Assembly: GCF_900129565.1 (NCBI RefSeq)
Contig: NZ_FQWD01000002.1
Span: 186,001 to 250,000 of the forward strand
Direction of reading: 5' to 3'
DNA length: 64,000 nucleotides
Source: Marisediminitalea aggregata
Lineage (GTDB): Bacteria > Pseudomonadota > Gammaproteobacteria > Enterobacterales > Alteromonadaceae
Part shown: positions 26,297-34,467 of the stretch, one piece after another
Numbering within the stretch: the stretch's first letter is position 1
How the letters are laid out: each line of letters starts with the position of its first letter
The notes under the pieces: model-generated
What the model was told of the DNA's origin: nothing
Database searches by the model: none
What the model saw: only the letters and a program-made list of their open reading frames with translations
Program-made: the position numbers and the translations under genes

Positions 26297-26319
26297 GTTT
26301 CGCAATGCATTGCCGAAAC
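26297..26319. promoter_or_regulatory. Palindrome between purL and mltF, candidate PurR-type operator
   Basis: GTTTCG (26297-26302) and CGAAAC (26314-26319) flank the perfect 12-base palindrome GCAATGCATTGC. The GCAA....TTGC core resembles LacI/PurR-type boxes but has GC instead of CG at the centre. Regulation of purL by it is inference. Confidence 0.35.
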
Positions 26320-26352
26320 TCATATACACCACAGCTGTACGGCCATATAACA

Positions 26353-27636
26353 ATGACATTGCGCTTTAAAAAATGCAGCCGATTGCGGCGCTCAATAAGA
26401 CGGACGCTTTGTGCCCTGTTCGCACTCACACAGTCTGATTCACTGATAGCCGCCACTCTACCGGACATACTTGAATCCAATCAACTGCGGGTGGGTGTTA
26501 TTAATAGCCCGGTTGGCGATACCATTGGACGTGCGGGTTATCAGGGTGAAAACATCGCCCTCGCCAAAGGGTTTGCAGATTATCTGGGTGTCTCGCTGAA
26601 TGTTCGTCATTTTTACCATTACGACGAATTGCAAGATGCCTTAGCAGCAGGGCTGATTGACGCGGCCGCGCCACTATCCGTTCCCGATATTTTGCCTCCA
26701 GCGTACACAACCGGCCCGGTCTATCAGCAGCGTCCACAGCTTGTAATCGGCCAACCTGAATCCGCTTCAGACTGTCGTGAGGATCACAGCGTTTTACCTG
26801 CTGTACCAGTAGAGTCGATAGTAAAGAAAGTAGCTGCCCGCTCACTCCCATGTGCAGTCTTACCAGAACAATGGTTAAATCAGGTTCAACATCATACCCC
26901 TCAACCACTTGAAACCAAGCCGGTACCGGCCACATTGCCACACCAGTGGACGCTCATGGCCAATGCTCCGCTGTTACGCGCTGCACTCTTTGATTTTACT
27001 CACCGCAGCCGAGTCAACCACTCTTTAACCTTGGCACTCTCTTTACCCGCAGTAACCCAACGTCTGAATGGACCGCTACCTACCCGTCAGTTTATCGCTG
27101 ACAGCCAGCCACACCTCGAATTGCTAAAAAACACTTTTAGTTTTCCCGGCCAGACTTTTCCCTGGTATTTGCTGGCCGCTATTCACTATGCTGACCGGCA
27201 ACTGGCCATTGGCGATAAATCTGCCACCACAACGCCTCCCGCGCCATTCAGGATGCCGCTAAGCATGACGACACCTTTAGCGCTGGAGCGGCCTTTTTCA
27301 CAACAGGCGCTTGTGCAGGCACTGGATGCCTATTTGTCTGAGATAAGCAGAAAATTACCAGCCAGGCTGCAGTTGCCTGATAAGCAACTAGTGATGTTAG
27401 CGGCCTATGTACTGGGCCAGGAGCACATGCAGGACGCCATTTATCTGACTCAGCAAAATGGCGCAGAACCGTTTCTTTGGGCCAACATCAAACAACAGAC
27501 GACCTTGTTAGCAACGCCAGATAGTTACCAAAAAACGCGATATGGCTATGCCGATGGCCCTTTAGCCGTCCGGTATGTCGATTGGGTAATGCATTTTTCA
27601 GACACGCTTCAGCTACTCGAAAAGCAAAATCAATAG
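26353..27636 (+). CDS. mltF: MltF-like protein with degenerate transglycosylase domain
   Basis: Syntenic with E. coli mltF (between purL and tadA) and of the same two-domain build: a family-3 solute-binding domain (LRVGVINSPVGDTIGRAGYQ at about 45-65) and a C-terminal SLT-like domain. MltF cleaves peptidoglycan with a Glu in the motif YQES. Here the aligned block reads WYLLAAIHYADRQL, so Glu-Ser is Asp-Arg, and the following glycine-rich GVRGMMMLT-type motif is FRMPLSMTT. Later conserved parts survive (LAAYVLGQEHMQDA; KTRYGYADG). It is also shorter (427 versus about 518 residues) and lacks an obvious lipobox. It is probably exported (basic start, moderate hydrophobic stretch ending near IAA). 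Start ATG 26353 is chosen over 26305 for signal-peptide geometry. Confidence 0.8.
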   Translation: MTLRFKKCSRLRRSIRRTLCALFALTQSDSLIAATLPDILESNQLRVGVINSPVGDTIGRAGYQGENIALAKGFADYLGVSLNVRHFYHYDELQDALAAGLIDAAAPLSVPDILPPAYTTGPVYQQRPQLVIGQPESASDCREDHSVLPAVPVESIVKKVAARSLPCAVLPEQWLNQVQHHTPQPLETKPVPATLPHQWTLMANAPLLRAALFDFTHRSRVNHSLTLALSLPAVTQRLNGPLPTRQFIADSQPHLELLKNTFSFPGQTFPWYLLAAIHYADRQLAIGDKSATTTPPAPFRMPLSMTTPLALERPFSQQALVQALDAYLSEISRKLPARLQLPDKQLVMLAAYVLGQEHMQDAIYLTQQNGAEPFLWANIKQQTTLLATPDSYQKTRYGYADGPLAVRYVDWVMHFSDTLQLLEKQNQ

Positions 27637-27828
27637 CGCTACAGCGTTTATTTTTAGGGAACTTTTTCGAAATTTCTTGACCAAACAGTCAATATGAATG
27701 ACATTGTGCAGGTAATCATGTCACCCGGCTTGTTTTTTTGTCACATCACCTTCATATAACTTTCGTAGCATAAACAAGTCGGTCATAGTGACCAGGTAAG
27801 AAATTTAAAGAAATAGTAAGGAATAAAT

Positions 27829-28454
<626 letters not shown>

Positions 28455-28462
28455 TCAATACC

Positions 28463-28491
28463 GCTATAAGATATTGGCGCTTTATCGCCAA
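28463..28491 (-). promoter_or_regulatory. Candidate promoter of tadA with an inverted repeat in it
   Basis: Minus strand TTGGCG (28491-28486), 17-base spacer, TATAGC (28468-28463). The -35 and part of the spacer form the inverted repeat TTGGCG-ctttat-CGCCAA (28474-28491). A third TTGGCG-type half-site occurs near 28531. Confidence 0.45.
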
Positions 28492-28583
28492 AAAAACGGT
28501 ATTATATTGATTTTATTGAACTTTATAATATTGGCGAACAATTTGCTGTATAACGTTCATATTACGTTGTTGCTAAGGCTACA

Positions 28584-28679
28584 ATGAAATACTTTACGCA
28601 ATACAGTGACACCAACGCGGGCAAGTTCTGTTTACTATTGCCAGCAATAGATGCAGAACAATTTTTATACAAACGATAA
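28584..28679 (+). CDS. Possible 31-residue micro-ORF
   Basis: ATG 28584 to TAA 28677-28679, preceded by AAGG at 6-base spacing. The peptide (MKYFTQYSDTNAGKFCLLLP and AIDAEQFLYKR) has no known motif. It may be a leader ORF of the next gene or chance. Confidence 0.3.
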   Translation: MKYFTQYSDTNAGKFCLLLPAIDAEQFLYKR

Positions 28680-28758
28680 AAGTTGCCCTATTATAAAACA
28701 TTGACGTTGGGATACCTATTGCGAAACGCTTTACTGGTTAATTAAGAAGGGAAAGAAA

Positions 28759-28995
28759 ATGAGCTTTTTTACAGCAGCTGTTGCCATTGTGGCCATCGTA
28801 GCCGGTGTGTTTGTTACATTGATCAAACAAAAATACCGCCATGCAGAAAATGCCGATAACGGCAAGGTAGCTGCACTTGAGAATGAAGTCTCTGCGTTAA
28901 AGGAACGTATTGCGACGCTGGAAAAGATCGTGACCGACTCCAGCTATGACCTGAACAAGCAGTTCAAAGATCTGGAACAAGACAAAGTCGCTTAA
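28759..28995 (+). CDS. Small membrane-anchored coiled-coil protein (PspB-like layout)
   Basis: A 78-residue protein with one N-terminal membrane helix (about residues 2-23, FFTAAVAIVAIVAGVFVTLI), a basic juxtamembrane KQKYR, then a charged heptad-repeat helix (VAALENEVSALKERIATLEKI). Layout and length are like PspB of the phage-shock system, but no other psp gene is nearby, so the assignment is only structural. A GAAGGGAAAGAAA ribosome site precedes the ATG. The 3' end overlaps the convergent antiporter gene by 4 bases. Confidence 0.75.
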   Translation: MSFFTAAVAIVAIVAGVFVTLIKQKYRHAENADNGKVAALENEVSALKERIATLEKIVTDSSYDLNKQFKDLEQDKVA

Positions 28996-30965
28996 TCCCC
29001 TTCCAGTAAATATCGCTCGGCGCGTTCAACGCGCCGTGGCTTACCCGCAACAACCACAACATCACCCGACGCCAGGGCCTGATGCCAGTCAGCAGGATCC
29101 CAGTCAACCGTTCCACGACGAATAGACTTTATCTTTACTTTTTCCGTTAATTTACCCAACTCAGCAATGGTTTTGCCAATCGCAAACGCGTCGGCGCCTA
29201 ATACCACAGCGTGCATAAACTCAAGCTTATCCGCAGTCCCATAACTGATTTCCGTTGTTTCCCCCGGATAAAAACCGTGCAAGTGGTCATAACGCCCTTT
29301 TCGCTCTTCCCGCACCCGTCGTAGAATGCGTGACATGGGTATACCCGCATAATGCATGACCTGAGTAATCAGCATCAGACTGCCTTCTTGTAATTCAGGT
29401 ACAACCTGACTCGCACCCGCTTTGTAAAGCGCGTCCAATTCAGCGTCGCGGTAGGTTCGAACCATCACGTCAATATCTTCCCGGCATTGCCGCGCAGCAT
29501 CGATAACCAATTTAGCTTGCTCAGCGTCAGAAAACGTAATCAGTACCAGCTTCGCATCCGTTATGCCGGCGTTTAACAGAATGTCTTTTTGTGTGGCGTC
29601 TCCAAAAATAACCGGCTCACCGGCACTGCGACTTTCATGTACCCGAATAGGATCGACATCAACCACAACGTATTCCACATCTTCCATGTCGAGCATTCTG
29701 GCCACCGACTGCCCTACCCGACCAAACCCGCAGATCACAACGTGCTCGCGAATGTCTTCAGCTTCAAAGACAGGTTGTTCCAGGGTATGCAAGGCCCGCT
29801 TGTCCGGGGCAAGCCATTGCGCAATTTCCAGACTGCGCTCGATAAGATACGGCGTGAGCGCCATGCTAATAACACCAATACATACAATAACAGATGACTG
29901 GGTAGGCGTAATGACCCCGTGAGAATTAGCCAGTGCCGCAATAACAAAACTAAATTCGCCCACCTGACAAAGCTTGATACCGGCCGACCAGGCATCGACG
30001 CTGGACATGGCAAATAAACTGGCGGATATGCGCACCAACACCACTTTTGTCACCATTAATAAGGCTACGCCCAGAATTATCCAGTACCAGAATTCGAATA
30101 ACACGCGCAATTCCAACTGCATACCCACGGTGGCGAAGAACAACCCCATAAGAATATCCCGGAAGGGACGGATATCCGCTTCAAGCTGATATTTGTACTG
30201 ACTTTCACCCAGCATCATACCGGCCAGAAATGCGCCTAAAGCCATAGAAAGACCAAATGCGTAAGTCAGGCCACCAGCCAGAAGCGCAACCAGAATGGTG
30301 GTAAGGACAAATAACTCATCGGTGCGGGTACGAGCGACTTCTCTGAATACCCAGGGAAGTAGCCACTTACCCACTGACATCAATACCGCCACTACGACGA
30401 CCCCTTTTACCAATGCGAGGCTTAACGCCCAGGCAAGACTGGACGAGTCGGCACCGGAAAGCAGCGGGATAACAATCAGGAATGGGACGACCGCCAGGTC
30501 CTGAAACAACAGGATACTAATAGCCAGTTGCGTTCGGACATTATTCAAAATGCCCATCTCGGTAACCTGTTTAATTACAATGGCCGTTGAACTCAGCGCG
30601 AGCATACCACCGAGTACAATGGCGGCAGACACAGACACATCGGTCACCATTAATACCACAAGACATCCCAGTAAAGTGGTAGTCAGCATCTGCAACAGCC
30701 CGGCACCAAATACTAACGATCGCATTGCTAACAGTTTTGGCAGCGAGAACTCTAAGCCGAGTGAAAAGAGTAAGAATACGATGCCGACCTCAGCCAGCAG
30801 GTGCATTTCTTCAGGATGCGCAAACAGCGATATTCCGCTGGGTCCGGCAATCACACCGGCAAACAGGTAAGCAAGAATGGGTGGCAGGTGAATACGCTTG
30901 AACACAGCGACACTTACGACTGCAATGAGCATGAGTAAGACGATTTGAACAAAGCTGTTATCCAC
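28992..30965 (-). CDS. CPA2 family monovalent cation:proton antiporter with RCK domains (KefB/YbaL-like)
   Basis: A 657-residue inner-membrane transporter. Residues 1-385 form about 12-13 membrane helices of the Na+/H+ exchanger fold (LAYLFAGVIAGPSGISLF, VFLLFSLGLEFSLPKLL, FQDLAVVPFL, GAFLAGMMLGESQYK). A cytosolic TrkA-N (RCK) domain follows, with the nucleotide-binding loop VVICGFGRVGQSVARML near 410-427, then a TrkA-C domain near 565-650 (YPGETTEISYGTADKLEF). Such proteins move K+ or Na+ against H+ and are gated by nucleotides or glutathione. Exact substrate unknown; no KefF/KefG partner is next to it. Confidence 0.88.
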   Translation of the reverse strand: MDNSFVQIVLLMLIAVVSVAVFKRIHLPPILAYLFAGVIAGPSGISLFAHPEEMHLLAEVGIVFLLFSLGLEFSLPKLLAMRSLVFGAGLLQMLTTTLLGCLVVLMVTDVSVSAAIVLGGMLALSSTAIVIKQVTEMGILNNVRTQLAISILLFQDLAVVPFLIVIPLLSGADSSSLAWALSLALVKGVVVVAVLMSVGKWLLPWVFREVARTRTDELFVLTTILVALLAGGLTYAFGLSMALGAFLAGMMLGESQYKYQLEADIRPFRDILMGLFFATVGMQLELRVLFEFWYWIILGVALLMVTKVVLVRISASLFAMSSVDAWSAGIKLCQVGEFSFVIAALANSHGVITPTQSSVIVCIGVISMALTPYLIERSLEIAQWLAPDKRALHTLEQPVFEAEDIREHVVICGFGRVGQSVARMLDMEDVEYVVVDVDPIRVHESRSAGEPVIFGDATQKDILLNAGITDAKLVLITFSDAEQAKLVIDAARQCREDIDVMVRTYRDAELDALYKAGASQVVPELQEGSLMLITQVMHYAGIPMSRILRRVREERKGRYDHLHGFYPGETTEISYGTADKLEFMHAVVLGADAFAIGKTIAELGKLTEKVKIKSIRRGTVDWDPADWHQALASGDVVVVAGKPRRVERAERYLLEGD

Positions 30966-31071
30966 TACACATTACTCCGTTGATAAGCCAAATAGCGTCA
31001 AAAATAAACTAGGCATGCGTTTTGCAGAATTTCTTATAAGGATAATCAAAGCACAGTTTGACGGATTTCAC

Positions 31072-31085
31072 GACAAAATTTTGTC
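31072..31085. promoter_or_regulatory. 14-base palindrome upstream of the diguanylate cyclase
   Basis: GACAAAATTTTGTC is a perfect palindrome about 50 bases upstream of the GTG start, a plausible operator or chance in AT-rich DNA. Confidence 0.3.
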
Positions 31086-31131
31086 ATTCATTTTTGATTA
31101 GTCCAAACATCAATACGTTAAGGGGCATTGT

Positions 31132-32034
31132 GTGGATATATCAATGATACAGTTTGAAACTACCGCAGATACTGCGTTTTCGCCAATTACTGAGCGGGAA
31201 GTATTATCGTCGGATCAAATTAACAGCGTATTGAGCCAGCTCACATCGACGATTGAATTATCTACACTGGGGTCACTCTATTTTACCCAGTTGGCCACGT
31301 TTTTACCGGTGGAAAGCCTTGATTTAAGTGATTTTGGTGAGACGTTGCGGTACGGCTTACGTCCGAGAGACAACATTGAAACGATTTCACTGCCGGTATC
31401 GTCGATTAAATGTGGTGAAAATCAAACTTCCGCGTATATCCGATACCAATTCGGCGAAATGCTGGCGCCAACCCAACGCCGAATTCTGGCCAATTTACAC
31501 CATATTTTTATCAGGCCGTTAAGTCATGCGCTGGAATTTCGTCGCCTGAAGCTTATGGCGACCAAAGATCCACTGACTAATCTGGGCAATCGCAACGGCT
31601 TCAATGATGCTGCGCAGCGCCTGATCAACCGCAACGTGCGCAGTGATCAACTATTTGGCTTACTCGTTGTTGATTTGGATAACTTTAAGCAAGTGAATGA
31701 CTGCTATGGTCATCAACAAGGCGACAGAGTATTGCAGGAAACTGCCCACATTTTGCTGGACTGCATTCGCGGGCATGAAGAAGCTTTTCGCTTTGGTGGC
31801 GACGAGTTCTGTTGTTTACTGGACGTCGATAACGCGCAGGAACTCAACACGGTTGCGCAGCGCATTCAACGAGCCATGCACCGTCATCCATTGCTAACCA
31901 GCCACGGCGTCACATCCAGTATCGGCGGGTCGTTGTTCAGAGCGGGGGACAGCCTGGAAATGATATTTGAACGCGCAGACAAGGCATTGTACGAAGCCAA
32001 AGACGGCGGTAAAGATACTTACCAAGCGGCATAA
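31132..32034 (+). CDS. GGDEF-domain diguanylate cyclase
   Basis: Likely makes cyclic di-GMP from two GTP. The 300-residue protein has an N-terminal alpha/beta sensory-type region (1-130) without membrane segments, then a GGDEF domain from about 138. It contains DPLTNLGNRNGF, DLDNFKQVNDCYGHQQGD, and the intact active-site GGDEF at 222-226. The position of the inhibitory RxxD site is RGHE (213-216), so product inhibition may be altered. Start: GTG 31132 has AAGGGG 7 bases upstream and is preferred to ATG 31144. It is monocistronic, followed by a hairpin terminator. Confidence 0.9.
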   Translation: MDISMIQFETTADTAFSPITEREVLSSDQINSVLSQLTSTIELSTLGSLYFTQLATFLPVESLDLSDFGETLRYGLRPRDNIETISLPVSSIKCGENQTSAYIRYQFGEMLAPTQRRILANLHHIFIRPLSHALEFRRLKLMATKDPLTNLGNRNGFNDAAQRLINRNVRSDQLFGLLVVDLDNFKQVNDCYGHQQGDRVLQETAHILLDCIRGHEEAFRFGGDEFCCLLDVDNAQELNTVAQRIQRAMHRHPLLTSHGVTSSIGGSLFRAGDSLEMIFERADKALYEAKDGGKDTYQAA

Positions 32035-32047
32035 CTGTCTGCAATAT

Positions 32048-32069
32048 AACGGCAAGGACTTGCCGTTTT
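32048..32069 (+). terminator. Terminator of the GGDEF gene
   Basis: AACGGCAA (32048-32055) and TTGCCGTT (32060-32067), loop GGAC, then TTA. The short T-run suggests moderate strength. It lies between the convergent GGDEF and tilS genes. Confidence 0.6.
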
Positions 32070-32075
32070 AAGCGC

Positions 32076-33422
32076 TTATTTGCAGCTCAAATACACCCGC
32101 TGCCCTTCCTCTCGCCCTAAAGGCACTATTTTTAGCGTATCAGGTATCAGCAAGGCAACGGCCTCATCGTTATCAAAAAGTAACCACAGCGATTCGCGCT
32201 GCCACGGCGGCATGTTCCATAACTTGCACCATTGCTTTAATGGCTTGTGATGTTGCTCGCCTCTCGGCTTGACCGGTAAGGTCAATGGCGCAGGCCTTAT
32301 GGCTAATTGGGTTGGATCACGTGTAAATAATTGCTCGGCTTCGTCACTGGCCTCAAAAGACAGCGATATTGTCATACCGTCAATCGATACCGGTTTATCT
32401 ACTGCAACAGCCATCGCATCAGTAAGCTGTGTTGCATCACAATCCTGCTTGTTGTTAACAATGTACAACTTGTCTCTGAAGCGCCGGACACTGTACTGCC
32501 CGATTACCACTGCAGGTTGCCGACCGGCTGCCGCATAGGGAATGCGTAGGATTTGTTCAAGCTGAGCATTGCTGGGCATTGGCAGAGCACGCATTTCAAT
32601 CCAACGGCGTATCAGAGCCTGTTGCCACGCTTCAGAATACGCCAGCAAACCAGCGATTTGTATTGCTCCGTCATCCACAAGCAGCGAGCTCAGACGCTCA
32701 TCACAGACCTCTTCAAGCAGGCTTTGTTGCGACGCACACAGCGCTGCGCTGCGGGTAACTGTGCGGGTAAAACCGGGCCAGCGTTCCTGCAAGGCGGGTA
32801 ACAGGGTTTGCCTCAGGAAGTTGCGGTCGTAACGCGTGTCAGAATTTGACTCATCTTCCACCCATGTTAACTGGTGATCACTGGCGTAGCGCTCAATCTC
32901 AACACGCGACAGGCCAAGTAATGGCCGCCAGATATCAACCTCGTTAAGTCTGCTGCTTTCTGCCATCCCCGAGAGTCCTTTTGGGCCGGCCCCTCGTTTT
33001 AACTGCAACAGTACGGTTTCGGCCTGATCGTCACTGTGATGGGCGGTAAGCACAGCCGCCGAAAGCGACATCGCCTGAGCACACAACGCTCCGTAACGCT
33101 TATCACGGGCAGTAGCTTCCAGGCTGGTGCGCGCAGTGTGTTCTACCGTAACCTCAGCACAATGAAAAGGCACATCCCAAACGTTACACAGCGTTTCACA
33201 AAACGCCTGCCAGTCGGCGGCGTTTTGACTTATACCGTGATTGATGTGCATAGCGGCCAGCGGCGGCAGTTCCATCGCTTGTTCATCACGCAACCCGACC
33301 AGCGCATGCAGCAATACCACAGAGTCTACCCCACCGCTTAAACCGATAAGCAGTGTCGCCGGGGTATGTTCTCTTAACCGCTGTGTTAGCGTGTGTTTTA
33401 ACGTCGAAATCAATGATGTCAT
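32076..33422 (-). CDS. tilS: tRNA(Ile)-lysidine synthase
   Basis: TilS modifies C34 of tRNA-Ile(CAU) to lysidine using ATP and lysine. From ATG 33422 the product has 448 residues. The PP-loop motif LIGLSGGVDSVVLL covers SGGVDS at 29-34. Downstream come HHSDDQAETVLLQLKRGAG, the substrate-binding middle domain, and the C-terminal TilS domain (FTRDPTQLAIRPAPLTLPVK, HKPLKQWCKLWNMPPWQRE). The open frame reaches 33479, but that part simply reads through the accA terminator. The true ATG lies 5 bases past the T-run of that hairpin and has no separate ribosome site. Confidence 0.93.
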   Translation of the reverse strand: MTSLISTLKHTLTQRLREHTPATLLIGLSGGVDSVVLLHALVGLRDEQAMELPPLAAMHINHGISQNAADWQAFCETLCNVWDVPFHCAEVTVEHTARTSLEATARDKRYGALCAQAMSLSAAVLTAHHSDDQAETVLLQLKRGAGPKGLSGMAESSRLNEVDIWRPLLGLSRVEIERYASDHQLTWVEDESNSDTRYDRNFLRQTLLPALQERWPGFTRTVTRSAALCASQQSLLEEVCDERLSSLLVDDGAIQIAGLLAYSEAWQQALIRRWIEMRALPMPSNAQLEQILRIPYAAAGRQPAVVIGQYSVRRFRDKLYIVNNKQDCDATQLTDAMAVAVDKPVSIDGMTISLSFEASDEAEQLFTRDPTQLAIRPAPLTLPVKPRGEQHHKPLKQWCKLWNMPPWQRESLWLLFDNDEAVALLIPDTLKIVPLGREEGQRVYLSCK

Positions 33423-33425
33423 GCA

Positions 33426-33452
33426 ATAAAAAAGGAGCCGACAGGCTCCTTT
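33426..33452 (-). terminator. Intrinsic terminator of accA, abutting the tilS start
   Basis: Stem AGGAGCC (33433-33439) / GGCTCCT (33444-33450), loop GACA, with a run of T on the minus strand. It lies between the accA stop and the tilS ATG. Confidence 0.8.
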
Positions 33453-33472
33453 AACTGATTCTCTGTAATGAC

Positions 33473-34429
33473 TTAGCAATAGCCAAAGGACATGATGCGA
33501 TCATAACGCTCGCTCATCAGTTGATCCAGCGGCAATGACTTAAGCTGGCTTAACTGTTGTTTAAGCGTCGCTTTTAAATTCGCGGCCATACTGGCGTGAT
33601 CGCGATGTGCACCACCTAAAGGCTCATCAACAATGGCGTTGATCAGGCCCAGTTCTTTGATTTGTTGTGCACTTACGCCCATGGCTTCTGCAGCCAATGG
33701 CGCTTTGTCTGCACTCTTCCAAAGAATTGACGCACAGCCCTCAGGAGAAATTACCGAGTAGGTACTGTATTGCAGCATGTTAACGCGGTCGCCAACACCA
33801 ATGGCCAATGCACCACCTGAACCACCTTCACCGATAACGGTACAGATAATTGGCACTTTCAACTCGGCCATTTCTTTCAGGTTACGGGCAATAGCTTCAC
33901 TTTGTCCACGCTCTTCTGCGCCTACACCAGGATATGCTCCGGGTGTGTCAATCAGGGTAATAATAGGCAGATTAAATCGCTCGGCCATTTTCATTAAACG
34001 CAGTGCCTTGCGGTAGCCTTCAGGTTTAGGCATACCAAAGTTACGCTTAATTTTTTCTGGCACGTCGCGGCCTTTTTGATGACCGATAATCATCACAGCC
34101 TGATCGTCCAGTTTAGCCAAACCACCCACAATGGCTTTGTCGTCGGCAAACGCGCGATCACCGGCTAATTCATCGAACTCCTCAAACGCGTGCTTGATGT
34201 AGTCCTGCGTATAGGGGCGCATTGGATGACGGGCTAATTGCGAAATCTGCCAGGCACCTAAATTTGAAAATATCTTACCGGTCAGTTCGGCGCTTTTGTT
34301 GCGCAAACGGGTGATCTCTTCTTCGATCCCCACATCAAACTCACCACCTTGATTTACCAGCCTTAGCTCTTCTATTTTTGCTTCTAGTTCGGCAATCGGC
34401 TGTTCAAAATCCAAAAACTGTATACTCAT
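33473..34429 (-). CDS. accA: Acetyl-CoA carboxylase carboxyltransferase subunit alpha
   Basis: The alpha subunit of the carboxyltransferase moves CO2 from biotin to acetyl-CoA, the first step of fatty-acid synthesis. The 318-residue product is of family length, starts [21 protein letters not shown], and has [38 protein letters not shown] and [15 protein letters not shown]. It follows dnaE by 38 bases in the standard rnhB-dnaE-accA order. A strong terminator lies just beyond its stop. Confidence 0.97.
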   Translation of the reverse strand: MSIQFLDFEQPIAELEAKIEELRLVNQGGEFDVGIEEEITRLRNKSAELTGKIFSNLGAWQISQLARHPMRPYTQDYIKHAFEEFDELAGDRAFADDKAIVGGLAKLDDQAVMIIGHQKGRDVPEKIKRNFGMPKPEGYRKALRLMKMAERFNLPIITLIDTPGAYPGVGAEERGQSEAIARNLKEMAELKVPIICTVIGEGGSGGALAIGVGDRVNMLQYSTYSVISPEGCASILWKSADKAPLAAEAMGVSAQQIKELGLINAIVDEPLGGAHRDHASMAANLKATLKQQLSQLKSLPLDQLMSERYDRIMSFGYC

Positions 34430-34467
34430 TACATGTCCTATCTTTACTTCCGGGCAAATCCACTGTG

